Notes under the pieces: generated by a model | Databases searched by the model: none | Told to the model about the DNA's origin: nothing | What the model saw: the letters and a program-made list of their open reading frames with translations, nothing else | Shown here: in pieces, positions 40,425-54,010 of the stretch | How the letters are laid out: the number at the start of each line of letters is the position of its first letter | Position numbering within the stretch: the stretch's first letter is position 1 | Translations under genes and position numbers: made by a program | Assembly (NCBI GenBank): GCA_949152475.1 | Contig: OX424562.1 | Coordinates: 41,650,157-41,714,156 of the forward strand | DNA from: Terebella lapidaria | Lineage: Eukaryota > Annelida > Polychaeta > Terebellida > Terebellidae | Length of the DNA: 64,000 nucleotides | Direction: 5' to 3'

Positions 40425-41820
40425 ATATTCATCGCCAACAAAATAGCAAATCTCTGCCCTACAGATGATTGATTGGCTAGCATTGCTTCAGATATTGCTG
40501 CACCAGTAGTACATTTTACGTCCAGATTGATGTCGTGCGGGTCCCGTCCTGTCAAGAGATGGGGCGTGTAACACATTTAGTTGTTGTTTGAGGGATTTGA
40601 AGCCCTTTGGGTTACTCAGGATAGCCATAAATCTTCCAGAACACTTCCGCTACGCGCTGCCAATGTTTTCAGAGAAATTCACCCGATGTAATATTTATTA
40701 CACACAACTGCAAATGGCAGATGGAATTTATCCATTAATACAGTGTCAAAGGCACACGGTTCACATAATCTAGTATAACTTGAAACGATCATTGCGATAT
40801 CCTCGTCGAAATCCTTGTGAACATTTGCTTTCACCTCTACCTTATGACCGTTATGAGTTGGAATATATATTTACTTTTGGCCCATGGTTTGTTATATCTG
40901 TGACATTTCACCATTTACTTCTCCCATTCTACCAGACACTATTGATATGGTTTCGTCTCAAAATGTATTTTTGATCTTTTAAGAATGTTCTGTGACCCTG
41001 TTCCATGATTGTTCAAAACTGAATAACATTGTGTTCTTGTTATATTTCCTGCTCCAGAGCATTGTTTCACTGAACAATATTCATGTATGTCCATCACCGG
41101 TGAAATGTATGTCATGAGGATTTTTCGCACTTGAAATACACTTTAAATGCAGTTATATCATGATTTGATAACTCTGTCTCGTTTTGTGGTGTATTTAAAA
41201 TATGCTCAACCCATGTCTGCTTAATTTATCAAGTAATATCACAATTGAATAGGGCCTAGTTCTTGACTCCTAAGTAAACATGAAATATATAAAGTATTGG
41301 TTGTGTGACTACTATGTCCAACATATAGAGAATACCATGATAGCAATAATATTGTCTATCGCAGTGATAACTTATTGTTTCCTGTAATTATATCATTAGG
41401 GCAAAGATAAATTTCAGCAATACCTGCTGTTTAGAGAACAAAGTGAATATGTAGGTAATTCACTGATGGCTGCAATTTCTCGCGACCATATACTAACGTA
41501 CCTATACATGTTCACTGATCAAGCCCAGACCCCATCAGTATTTGGTTTACTTATTCAATAGTCAAGGTCGTTGATGAAGACACTCGACTGTCCGAGGCAC
41601 GGCCACGTATTTCATACCTTGTAGACAATCTTTGTAGACAATCCCACACGTATAGATCAGCCTGTATCCAGTCCATAGGACAAAGCCCAGTCGTCCGTTG
41701 GTCACAGCCAATTGTGTCCTCTCATTTGTATCATATACAATTGAGTACCAGTGAAGAAAAGGACCATTTCATTTATACCAGGCAGGTGTCAAGGAGACGA
41801 CATGCCCGGGACAATTTCAC
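40425..41820. repeat. Duplicated 1.4-kb block, copy 2 (pairs with 4429-5826)
   Basis: Starts exactly at the LTR boundary and ends at ACAATTTCAC, as in copy 1. The left boundary is set by the LTR insertion; the right boundary is where copy 1 runs into the GGGTACG array. Differences are scattered single bases and short indels. Confidence 0.85.
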
Positions 41821-42030
41821 TCAACTGAGCTCTGGCAAATAATGATAGAATCGTATTGTACATGAGCACCGAGCCAATTGTCTAAATATAGCAATTGCCT
41901 GCATCAAAATCAATATCAGTTGCATAATTAAGCTTTGGCAAATAGCGATAAAATCGTATTGTTCACATATAGTAATTGTATGTGTCAAAATCAATATCAG
42001 TTGCATAATTGAGCTCTGGCAAATAGCGAC
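41821..42030. repeat. Short tandem repeat, about 2.5 units
   Basis: GCTCTGGCAAATA(A/G)(T/C)GA recurs at 41829, 41932 and 42013, with ATCAAAATCAATATCAGTTGCATAATT between. Periods are about 103 and 81 bp, unequal through an internal deletion. Confidence 0.7.
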
Positions 42031-44620
42031 AAATTATTACTACCAAACGTCTGTTCATGTTTTGTCCCTGTGAACATAGCACATCTTTGTGAGAACATTA
42101 TTTACTGAAGACAGAGGGCATATTTATTGTAGACATATGCAACATGTCTGCTGAATGATTGTCATTCATGTTCGCGTCCGAATATACGAATGAAGCTCGT
42201 TAAAATGTGAAAAAATTTGCGAGTTTGATAAAACCTTCATGTTGTAAACTCACTTTATGGTCAAATATAATCTGATCCCCCTGAACATGAAACATTTTGA
42301 AAGTTGAAAAAATGTATTCATGTTCATTTTTGCGTAACTTAAATACAAGCTATGTTTGTGATCTGCTGTCCCATATTGAAATGTTTGATATAGCGATTGG
42401 AACGAGCTACATTACTATAACGTCGATATTTAACATGTCTCAGGTCTCGAATATTTGAATTAGTATCTTTTATGTTAGGAATTAGACACTTTGTCTCCAA
42501 ATGGCCATCCCGTAGCCACTTACAGTGTGTACTTACAAATAATGGTGACAGCCTGATGACATCACTACACATTCTACAAACATACTTCTGACGTTAAAAC
42601 CCATAAATAATCAGAGCTCAATGTTAATGGCTCAGCTCCTGTGGTATCTCCCACTCATAGCAGCAAGTTACTAAGAGAGAGTCTGTCCATGTAATTCGTC
42701 TAAGGGAATATACATTTAATACATTTATCAAAACATTTATGTTCATATTCGAATTATTTTGAAATATGTTTGCACATTGTTTGCGTTCGTTCAATAATCT
42801 ATGTGTTGATAATAGCTAATAGTACATTCAATGATTCCAACATGCCCAAGGTATAAATATTTCGAAAATAGAATTGGATGAAAGGCATTCATCAGTCGAT
42901 GTGCTTGAGATTATTCGATAGCATACTTGATCATAAAACTTACCTGCATCGTCGAAAAAATTTATTTTTTTCTTGTTGAGTATGTATTCGTTGATTTTGT
43001 GTTGTTGTGCTACAAATGTACACTCATGTGTTTCCTGTGATAATTATGAGTGACCTTTGCACCTGGTATAATGTTTTCAAGATATATTCATTTCTGCTTC
43101 TTCTAGTTTACAAAATGAGGGCCCTCGTTCTTGATCGACCTCGAATGTCACAAACAATTTTGTGTAGTAATAACTCTAAATGGTTTTGTTATTGTCTGAC
43201 AGCAAAGAGTATTCTCTTTTTGCCTTGTTATTCCACCGTCTATCAGATCAGCTCAATATCTGATTTTTATCGCGCCTTGAGCAGTGACTACTAGTACGTT
43301 TTGCACATTTGTTTGTTTACATATTTTGGGCAAGGTTTTTTCGTTAATCAACAGATGCTACTCGGGAAGGCAAACAATGGGCCAGGCAAATTATACCTGA
43401 GTATTCATATTATACCTGTACAAATCTACCGCCCCTAGGGAAAATATAGTGGAGTTCATAGAGTGTACTGTAAAGGATCATATATCTACCTGTTCATTCC
43501 TTGTTGGATGATATGATTCAGCACATGGTTGCTTTCGAAGAGTGTCTTAAGTTTTCATTCATCATCTTGGGTGATATTTTGTAGCCTGTATATTTTTCTT
43601 GATCTTGCTGCTCCAGTGATGATGCTGGGTCATGATAACGATTAGTTTCGTCCACGTTGCACGCGCTTTATTGGTGGTTTTATACGTGAATGCGAAGGCA
43701 ATCTCAGAAATTGCATGATCCTCCTAACAACATTGTATGCTGTATCTAAAGACACAATCGCATCACCAATCATCTGAACATAACCTCCCAGATAATGATT
43801 TCAAACTCCATTTCAATAGGGATTACATTGTGTATCAACAATACTCCGTATGCGAATCATGTCAAAGCCGGCTAATGCGCATCCAGGGACTTCATTGTTA
43901 TATAGGATTAAACTACTGCCCTTTGTCATGTGGATTTTATTCTCTGAATCCACAGCTTCTTGTTTGTCATTAGGTGGATATTACTGGAAGGCTTGATGTT
44001 ATTTTGTAGCCGAGGCACAAAGCCAGAGATTCAGTGCTTGTGATAACTATCGATCAGAGTTTGGTCTCCTCGTACCTAAAAAAAACACCAACCGTAACTG
44101 GCTAGGAACACCAGGGCAAAACATCTGCATTGGTTAACTCAACTCAAGATCTATATAGTATCAATATTCATCTTCAATTATTACACAGTTATCAGGCATA
44201 ATGGAATACATAGACTACATAATGAACAGAAACATCAGAACAAGATTCTAATGCACCTAATTCAAACTGGTATCCACCTGTGACGTAATGAGTACTAATT
44301 GCTAAGGTAAATGAGCGTCAATAATCCAGTAATGAGATGAACAACATTTGACACAAATATCATAATATCTAGAGAATGAATAAAGGAATTTCGATTTTGT
44401 AAAAACCAGCCTATTTGTTACACTTCTCGCCACATGGTGATTTCAAATACGTTTTGGGTTTATTTCCGTTGTTGAGTGCTTAAACTAATTTCGATTTCAA
44501 CTTTTTTCATATTTAGATGTACCTCACTAGAATTTAGGATCTGTTGTACCCTCTTCAATTTTATTTGATAGATCACTTCTCAAATGTGAAATATTGATAC
44601 ATGATATCATTATGAAGGTC
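42031..44620. other. Non-coding; left end of the old duplicated series
   Basis: No gene is recognised. Stretches near 42480-42660, 43180-43290 and 43900-44080 have diverged counterparts at 49470-49600, 49920-50030 and 50080-50290 in the same order (for example TAGCCGAGGCACAAAGCCAG at 44010 and 50211). The 95-codon ORF at 43007-43294 is not conserved as a frame. Confidence 0.5.
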
Positions 44621-45168
44621 TTAAAGCTGCTGCCTTCGAATGTATGCTATATCTTTTTTTTCAAAACCAATTCTTCATTAAACACATCAAATGCAATAAA
44701 ACTAAAGGTGTGCTCAATGATTTTGACGATTACGGTCCGTCCGAGTTGTCTTTTCATTCGTTTTAGTGCCCATTCTGTACCGGTTTTGTAAATAAACAAA
44801 CGAAGTGTATCCATCAAACCCGAGTGTAAACAAATGCTCAAATCGCGCTTAAAAGTCCACACCGAGTACATTTTCCAGTTCGTATGTGCATATAAAGTGT
44901 AGTTGTGAGAAAATAATCAGTGATACTATGATGTGCGTGGAAATGTCAGTCTATCTCGCACTTCTATGCTTTGTTTACATCTGCGTGTGATGGATACAGT
45001 TCCTGTATAGACGCAAGAACCGCCTGTTCAAATGAGCAAAATTTCCCTGAGGACTAGCTATTTTCATTACATTTGAAGTAAGTATGCTTCATTCAGTTAG
45101 TTTAGCATGTTTAATATGAAATATAGTTTTCAGAAAATATTGACTGATTTCGAAGGCAGCTGCTTTAA
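44621..45168. mobile_element. piggyBac-like MITE with TTAA ends
   Basis: TTAAAGCTGCTGCCTTCGAA at 44621-44640 and TTCGAAGGCAGCTGCTTTAA at 45149-45168 are inverted repeats with one mismatch, each bounded by TTAA, the target site used by piggyBac transposases. It is 548 bp with no transposase frame. The 74-codon minus ORF inside (44871-44647) has no known motif. Confidence 0.7.
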
Positions 45169-46029
45169 CTTCTCCATTCAAATAAATATGGTCATGTAGA
45201 CGGAGAAAACGAAAAGTTAGAAAGCTCAAGTGTGATGAACATCGTGAGTTCGACACATATCACGTGCGCCAGCATTACTATGCGGGGAAACAATACATGT
45301 TTGGTCAGTATTGACATGCCACATTTGGATAGTTGAGCATCTGGCTAGTCGTATTTTCTTCGCTTGAAATTATGAATCAATTCCTCGCTATTATAGTTAT
45401 ACGGTGTCTAATGTAGAAATGCAGGAAACACGGCCTGAGACAATCTACTGCCTAGAATAACGATATTGAGTAGTATTCAAACACTTTTATATCATTGACG
45501 TTAGGTGTAGGACACTCACTCTTCGAACGGACACCAGTCGGTCACTCATTGGGGTACATGTACTTGTTCGGGACATCCTGATGACAAAGACACACACTAA
45601 AAACACAGTGTCTATATAAACAACACTCGATATTATCATTTGACAGGCAGCGCTGTCTCCCACTAAAGGGGACCAGTCACTGACAGGAAATCTTGTTTAT
45701 GTCACTTTTTCCAACATGGAATAAGTATTTACTTTTCATATCTGATTCACTTTCCACTTTTTCAATGACAATTCATGTTTTGCCTCATCGCATATGTTTA
45801 TATCCGTTATATGCATATCAAATCCAATGCCAAATTTGAGTATTCAACGTGGTAGATATGACTGCACCACCATCTCACTCCAACAGGTATTCTTAAAAAA
45901 CGTTTATACTGTAAACAAAAACCTTGATATGTTCGTCGATAGAATGATAATGATAATTTCTGGGTCGCTTACAGATCATGAGACCACATAATCATTTTCC
46001 CTTGAGGAAGGAAATAACTTTATTAATGC
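45169..46029. other. Intergenic, no gene seen
   Basis: The segment around 45655-45800 (GCTGTCTCCCACTAAAGGGG...) has a diverged counterpart near 49585-49740. Nothing coding. Confidence 0.4.
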
Positions 46030-47660
46030 GTCTCACAGCAAAGTTCTTCAGGTGCAGGTTTTTTTTCTCACGCGTGTCAAATTTCGGAGACAGGCGACGA
46101 ACGAGGCAACGCTATCTTTCTAGATCAGCGCAGCGCGAGTCAGACCACCCTCATCCATCATCTCTACCCTACAAATCCGGGGTTATACTCGATGTGTGAA
46201 GATCGTTTTTTCATCCTCATGCAATCTGAACCCTGAATGTAACTCTCCTCTTCCGATTCAATGTCAATCTTCAAGGTCATCATCCATTTCGTTTTTCTGC
46301 CCGGCCATTTTCAAATGGATATTCTCACCTTTCCTGGGAGAATTTCAATCATATCGTGTGGTTTCTTTATAAAATATTCATCACCAGTAAACCAGCGAAT
46401 TCTTCCCAAACAGGTGATTGATTGACTGGCTGTATTTGGATATAACGGCATTAGTACTTTTCACGAACCTGATTATTTTAGTACATTTCACGGACCAGAT
46501 TGATGTTATTTGTGCCAAAATCTGTCGGAACATTTTCTAGTGGCAGTTTCAAAGATTCCGAGCCCTTCGGGTTACATAGGTTAGTCATGGATCTTCCGGA
46601 AGATTACATATGTGATGTTGAGTGACGTTAACTGTGTTTACCGGACGACATTCACCTACTAAGCTGGTGAATTAACCACACAACTCAAACAGACAGTTCG
46701 CTAAATCCTACGTTACTTGAAATGGTCGAGGCAAAGTACTTCATAAAACTCATAGAAACATAAATATCCTAATGAAGATATGGCTTTAGTCTCAAATTTA
46801 TAATTACTAGTATACATTACCACCGATATATTTATTTGAGGATTTTTCTACGAACTGTCACTATATTATCTGTATCAAATTTGAACCATGCACTTTAGGA
46901 AAATGTTCTAGGCAAATAACACTTATTAACATCGTGGACTGCTGAGTTGATACTAAATGTTATTGATCACACTATTAAAGTGATATTTTATACCGGGTAG
47001 GTGTAGATATGTGATGTCCTAAAAGCTGCAATTACAGCTAGGAGGGTCAGAGTTCAAACATTGTCAGGTCAGGTCTCATCAAAATTAGTAAAAGGTTGTC
47101 CACATGGTGCTTTGAAATTTAGACACTGTGAAATTAGTACATAATCAGATCTGTCAACTGAGTACGATGCATTTCCTTACAATTGTTCAATAACGCCAAC
47201 GATGTCTGTTTTTACCCCTGTCCAGACACACACAATGCTGATGTAATGTTTTAAAAGTCCATTTTCTATGAATATTCAATAACCCTAATCACTATTGTTT
47301 CCAACTAAATGATCCGGTGATAATCGTGTATGTAAATGACCATTAGAATGCATACTGTGAGGAGGTTTGTTACTCACACTCGAAGTCCGCTGATTTATAC
47401 TAAATACATGCGAATGTCAATGGAGTCGAGGGGATAATTGCCTCATGAGCCATGAATATCAGGGCTTGATTACTCTTCCTCCGTGTCTTGTGGTATACGG
47501 AAGATACCCTCAATCCATGCCCGTGTCATTGCCTGGTGACAGTGTCGCAATGAGTCATGATCATGGATTCCTCAATAGACCAGAAGCCTGTAATGTGCAG
47601 GTTGTACAATTAATATGAACAACATATAGAGAAAATGATAAAAATAAAATGTTGGTACTA
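46030..47660. repeat. Old repeat unit, copy at 46.0-47.7 kb
   Basis: Contains in order the landmarks CACAGCAAAGTTCTTCAGGTGCAGG, GCGCAGCGCGAGTCAGACC, ATTCATCACCAGTAAACCAG (46377), a CCCTTCGGGTTACATAGG block (46563) and the AGACCAGAAGCCTGTAATGTGCAGG block (47577). Strongly diverged from the young 1.4-kb block. Confidence 0.65.
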
Positions 47661-49043
47661 GCAGCGTCGGGTTAATCAACGATTTTCAGCAAACATTTAT
47701 CAGCAAGAAAATTTGACAGTTAAAAATCGGTGGTTAAAAAATTATACGTAGTTTTTTGCCAGTAATACAATAACATGGGTTGATCACTAGCAATGATTTT
47801 TTACACATTGGTATCATATATAGTTTGAAATGCCCAGACAATCTCCGTTAAACAACCACGGCCGCCATAATCAGTGAGCATTGAGAAACAGTGACCTTAT
47901 GTCACATCCAACTGTGCAGATTATACCATTTGTATGCAACAACGCCAATATCAGTTGTAAACTGAGTTACGTTAAAACATGCAAAAATAACTAAGATTTT
48001 CCTTATTTTTGTTCACGCCTACAGTGATAGATATCTCAAACCATGGAGCTTGTGGTACCCAAGCTGTTGCTGCTTCTCAATGGAACGCAGGACTGATTAG
48101 TACCTTTTAAAGATTGTATTTATCTGATGGTCGTATGTACGTGTCGATCATGTAGCCAAGCACGGAACACCAGAAACTATCCGAGTCTGCGACCTGGGGA
48201 CTGAACTTGAATGGATACTATATGCAGTTTTTTTTCGCATATTTTTTTCATATATGGATAATTATATTTCTATGATACATCACACACTGGCACTCAATTC
48301 TGTAATTATGCAGTGTTATCACACTCACTCGAGCCCTAATATCTATAATCATCATATACCCACAAGGATACAATACACATGATGACGTTGATACATTATA
48401 TATTTAGTACCATTATATCATCTCATCCTGTCCGGTGTCATGTCACGAATGGGCAGTTTGGCCACAATTCCCATGTGCTATATCACATTTATGACATATC
48501 CAGTGGAGGTGTTTTCTATTGTTGTGTTAATTTTCCTCTTCTTGACTTGGTACTGCCCTGGAATTACCTGAGTAGCAGCAGATCATGTTTATATATGCAT
48601 CAACATGCATCACATGAACTAGTTTTGTGTTATTTTAGTTTTTTGTTTATTGAAGTGCCCAGCTAGCCTCTATACTGCTGCGACAAGGATATGTTTTACC
48701 AAGACTTATAGCTGCGTTTAAGAGACTCTTAGTGCAGGTTCTTAGCTCATACTTTTGGACGAATTGTTCACATTGTGACAAAAGCATGAAACTTTTCGGA
48801 GGAGTACAGTATCACTTACTGGTGAATATAAGCTAGGGAGCCATTCTCAATATAGCATGTGGCGGATATGGCAGCCATTTCTCTTTTTGCAGTAAATTGA
48901 CCTAAACGGAATTGGTTATTCCTACCTGTGCATGTCAAACATTATCCAATATCAATTGGACTATTAGTGCTGTGTTATTGGAAATGACATTTCTCATGTT
49001 TTATTCACTATAGCAAGCGATTTGTTTTCTATGATAACTATAC

Positions 49044-49092
49044 AAGCATGTGACAAGCATGTGACAAGTATGTGACAAGCATGTGACACATA
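49044..49092. repeat. 11-bp tandem repeat (ACAAGCATGTG)n
   Basis: Four contiguous copies, one with T for C, then a degenerate fifth. It is a short minisatellite. Confidence 0.8.
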
Positions 49093-49859
49093 TGTGTGTT
49101 CACGTTCCGCTGGTCTGTGAGGAATACCACAAACGTAATACAAATCACATGTTCTTAAATAACATTTCAGACAAACAGTGAAAACAGTGTATGGAATGAC
49201 CATTTAGCAATAAAAAAACAACCTGTTGAGTAAAAAAAAACTAATATCTGGTCTGTTCATGTAAAAGTTGAATGATTGATTAATTCCCAGTATCAAATTC
49301 ATTAACATAATTATGACGTATATTATTTATGCATGGCCACATGCCCAAATGCTGGGAAAATGAATTGGAACCAACTAAATTGCCTATAACATCGATATGA
49401 GTTCAGTTCTCAAACATGAATATCAGTATCACCGATGTTATTTATCAACACTGTGTTCTCTGAATAGACTGCCGTTGGCCATTTATAGATACATTGGCAT
49501 CCCGATGACAGCCCACATATTCTGCAAACATACTCCTGACGTTGAAACCCATAGAAAATCAACACTTAATGTTAGAGACCGAGCAGCTGTCACTTAGAGG
49601 AAACCTTGTACTTCCTGTCATTCCTTCCACATCAAAGTTTTTTTTTATTTCTCAATTTTGCAGCTAGTATCAAATAACACGACAATTTTGCTTTGACAAT
49701 CCATACTTTGCTTCATATATTTTTTATTCCGTGTATTCTGTTCAATAACCAATTTGCCTGATATTTATTTATGAATTCAAGTACATATATTAATACTAAC
49801 TCGTCCAAAGTATACTATTCTTATGTCGATTTCGAAAAGATTTTAGGAATACTGATCCT

Positions 49860-49960
49860 TTTGTACAATGAGGGATTCGAACCCAGGACACGACAAACAA
49901 AGGTCCAACACTCGATATAAATGGTGTCATTATTGTCTGATAGCGAAACTTAGCAATTCC
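49860..49960 (-). repeat. tRNA-like SINE remnant
   Basis: GGGATTCGAACCC (49872-49884) is a Pol III B box on the minus strand, with a GAGTGTTGGAC stretch upstream that resembles an A box. The T-arm pairs poorly, so this is a tRNA-derived repeat rather than a tRNA gene. Confidence 0.5.
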
Positions 49961-51529
49961 CCTGCCCTGCTCTTCCATCATCTATCAGATGATATTCAGA
50001 TGTCTGACTATTATCGTGCTTATTTCGTGTATATTTCAACCGAGGTTTTTTCTTGGTTTCCTGTCTCCCTACACCAGTAGAACTAACCTACTGCCCTTTG
50101 TTACGTGGATTTTATTCCAGAAATCCAAGCTTATTGCCTTTTACGAGATGGATTTTGTTGAATGGTTGTTGCTGTTTTAGGCGGGATGAAGTTTATTGAA
50201 TCAAGTGATTGTAGCCGAGGCACAAAGCCAGAGATTCAGGTCTTGTGATACCTATCGATGAGAGCTGGGCTTCATCGTGTCGAATCGAGTAAACCTGGTG
50301 TTGCTTTATCATTTAATATATTCTATTAGTTTATAAAAAAAACCACAGGTGTTTGCATTTCATACCAAACATGTAGTATTTGTATAAATGCATGTGATAT
50401 GTTCACGAATTGCTGCACAACGCTCGTATTTCAGGTAACGTAGATACAGACTATCATACAATATTACAAGGTAATGTGTGAAAAAAATGGACTTGTGTGT
50501 ATAACCCGGTGTCCCCCCTGTGTTGTCCATAACAACCAACATAATTTACACTAAAATCTCTCAGTAACACCATGCATATCAGGCAATAAACAAGAAAACG
50601 TTACTGGTTTTAAAGTACACCTGGATGAACATCGGGTAGTTCCGTAACTTAAAACAATCCTAGCTTACATTTCTGGAGAGGAAATCTGCCTGAATGTTGG
50701 TTTTCTACACCCTCATTGTTCTCCAAGATATTTCAGCTTAAACACTGTCGTTGCCAGGACAGACCTGATTCAGTTTCCTGAAAATATTCTTCCTGGTATA
50801 GGCTTGTGAGTCCAGATACTTTTGAGGATGTATCCTATCAAACAAGAATATTTAAAAATGTATTTCATCAAACAAACATCCATTTCAATGTTTTGTCAGA
50901 GTATACAAACAAGCGTGAACAACATTATTTTCGCTGCACCTCCAGCAGTATCTGAAATATTGGGGGAAAGATTCAGTCAAAAGAATACAAAATATTTCCA
51001 GATGTTTGGGAACATACCAGGTTTGAACAAGAATGCTTTATCGGTGCGTGGTGTGTTCGACTGTCGAGTACATTAGTTTAAGTAAATGTCGAATTGCTCT
51101 TGGCCATTTGCTCCACAGTGTACTGTACATGCATTGTCCATTATTTGTTTCACCACAAATCTGCCAATAAAGCAGACAAGGAATCACGCGTGCTTTTGCA
51201 AATAGAATCCGATGTCCAGTTTGAATGATCAATATTGTCAAGTGTAATGTACATACATTGTCCATTACTTCTTTCATGAACTGCCATTATTGTAGTCGTG
51301 CGTGCTTCTGCAGGCTATTTCTATCTCTTAACATATCTTATGCTGAATGTTTACATTGTAAGTTGTTTCCGGCAGTCAATCACAAAAGTAAAAATTATAC
51401 TTTTATTGATGGTTGACAGATTATACAATGCCATTATGTATTTCTCTTTGGAGGATGATTAAAAGGTATACATTGGTATGGACCGACCCATGTCCCAAGT
51501 ACAATTTCATGAGGCGCCATTCATCTGGA

Positions 51530-54010
51530 TGAGTCCAGCGCATCATCCACCACCTCCACCTAACACAGCAGGGGTTTTTTCCCCGGGGTGTGGACAAAGA
51601 TCCCGCTACCCTCGTCCTGAGATCTGAAACCTGGAAATTCCTGGAAAACTCTCATCTTCCAATTCACGTGTCAGACTTTAATGTCAGCCTGTGTTTCTTT
51701 TCTTTTTTTCGCCATTCTCAAATGGCGATTCTCAGATTTCCTGGGAGGATTTCAATCAAATCATGTAGTTTCGTAATCATAGTATTGAAATATTCATCGC
51801 CTGGAAAATAGTAAATTTCCCTTCTGCGGGTGATTGTTTGGCTGGCTTAATCATGTTTATATATGATATTACAGCATTAGTACATTTCCCGGACCAGATT
51901 GATGTTGTGAAGGCCAAGCTCTGTCGTGTAATGGGGACGTGTTACACATTTAGTTCATGTTTCCGAGATTTCAAGCCCTTCGGTTTTCACAGGATTGTCT
52001 TAAATATTCCAGAAGAGCTACGGCTGGCGGCGCCAATGTTTCAAGACAGACTGATGCGATGCAGCAGGACATCTATTAAGGGTGGGAATCGCCAAGCATT
52101 GGGAATATCCATGTTCGTCTTTGTAACTTCGTCATATAAACACCAAATTGTCCCAAAATTTGACCATAGCTGTTCTAACACTGGTCAATTAATACTTTTG
52201 CAACAAAGTTATAATTTGTTTGATTACGCAATGAATACAGACAGATGTTTAGCAGATTGTCTCACTCGCTGCAGCGATCGGCGCACATGAGCGGATTACG
52301 CTGTATGTGTTACAGTGACCTCGACGCTACTGAAGCAATTAGCAATCTGAATTTCCTCAGGTGTTGAACTCAGTGGAAATCATGTCATACACTCAACTCA
52401 GAAAATTTAGCAAGCAATAACAAATGTGGCTCACAATTTTGAAATACACCAGACTTTCATCGACATGCATAGGCCAAACGTTACTATATAAAGAAGCATC
52501 TGGATGAACTTGCTTGTTTATTGTACATCTCACATTTTTGCAGTGATTTTCAGAACAGTGACTATCAGTTTGTGATTACGAACATATGAAGTTATTGTTG
52601 TGCAAGTATTTTCGCAAATAACACCGTCATGGGAAAGTTCTACCTTGTCATCTGTTGCGTACATTTCTTTCTCTGTATTCATAGACATGGTAGGTCATGT
52701 GGACGAAAACCTACAACGGTGTGGTTTGCTTGACAATGACAATTCCTGGGCGATTCACCACCTTAAACTGGCGAGTGCTTTCATACTAGTTGGTGAGGCC
52801 ATGTTTAGGCAACAGATAACATCATCCAGTGACAGTTGAGAACAGTACATATATAGCGGAGTGTGTGTATACACTGGGAAATGAATCTTTTCAGACTTTT
52901 CAACAATGCAAAATCAGTGTCTATATTTTGTGTTCATCTTTACCTCCTTATTTACGCCAACGAAGCTTGGTTTTATATCATTGTGCATGTACATAGAATG
53001 TTGTAGTGTTGCTTCCGAGATTTATTCGTGTAGCTTATGACAGCTCAATGACTCTAGTCAATGATTGTGTAGATAGCTGGGGGAAGAATTGCCTCGTGAG
53101 CCATGAATATCACAACTTGTTACTCAACCTCGTTGTTATGTGGTGAATCCAGGACAGCCTCAACTCATGTCTGTGTCATTTTGCTGGTAACATCGCCACG
53201 ATGCACTGTAATTACTGAATCTTCAGTAGACCGGAAGTCTGTAAGGTGCAGGTTGTGTAGTTGATATAACCTATATGTAGAAAATAAGATGAAAATTAAA
53301 AATGCTGTAACTCGCACAAAGCTATATTTCAGCAATATCTGTTTTTTAGAAAACACAACATCATAAGTATCAATGTGAAAGAACGGACAACTGGTCATAA
53401 CATCCCTTCAATACGACTGTCAATAAAACTTGATGATTTTAGTACAAATCTAATATAATATATCATTTATCCTACAATATACCATATCGTATATAGCATT
53501 AATCTTTTCTACCAATATCTGTCCGTCCTACAGATATCCACCTTGAAAAACTTGAAAAAAAAACACATTGAACCATGAGACAATATTTATTTACATAGTG
53601 CTTTGCACTACACATCAAACCTGGAATATCCAGTCTAGACTGACCAGACCAGATTCCAGTAATGGTTCGGTTCATTCACACACAGTTGAGTTCCTCACAG
53701 AAGACACCCGATGGTGCCCAGAACGGTCAGATTTAACGATGGCTGACGAGCTGTTTATACCCTGAGTAGTATATGATTCTAATCACCCGGCCATCTATGC
53801 ACAAGTACATCATGTATAGATTACTGATGATTGGATCTAGATACTGTCTAGGATATAGCCATGGTGTATAGGTGAGTGGAGTTGGGGGCACAAAGCACGA
53901 TCATTCAATGACGTGTTCGTAATTGTATTATTACATGATTGAATGCCGTTGAAGAGGGTCCTTTTCTTTTATATCAGGCATGCGTCAAGAAGAAGGTTTG
54001 TCCCCGATAA
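51530..54010. repeat. Old repeat unit, copy at 51.5-54.0 kb
   Basis: Landmarks: GATCTGAAACCTGG (51621), ATTCATCGCCTGGAAAATAG (51791), TTTCAAGCCCTTCGGTTTTCACAGG (51968), AGACCGGAAGTCTGTAAGGTGCAGG (53228), CATGTATAGATTACTGATGATTGG (53812), and the TTTTATATCAGGCATGCG end (53967). A 150-codon ORF (51838-52290) lies in it. Part of that frame is also open in the 4.6-kb copy with similar residues (FKPFG...RI..N.PE), but other copies do not keep it. Confidence 0.65.

Larger units (their letters stand above)
47661..51529. other. Non-coding, diverged duplicate of 42.4-44.1 kb inside
   Basis: No gene. 49470-50290 parallels 42480-44080. A TGTCGAGTACATTAGTTTAAGTAAATGTC landmark at 51061 recurs at 54851 and 62126. 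ORFs of 60-95 codons here are AT-rich chance frames. Confidence 0.45.

Noticed and set aside
49872..49884. tRNA gene
   Set aside because: Perfect B-box-like sequence but poor T-arm pairing and no acceptor stem; SINE remnant instead.
51838..52290. 150-codon ORF as a gene
   Set aside because: Lies in an old repeat unit whose other copies have stops in the same frame.
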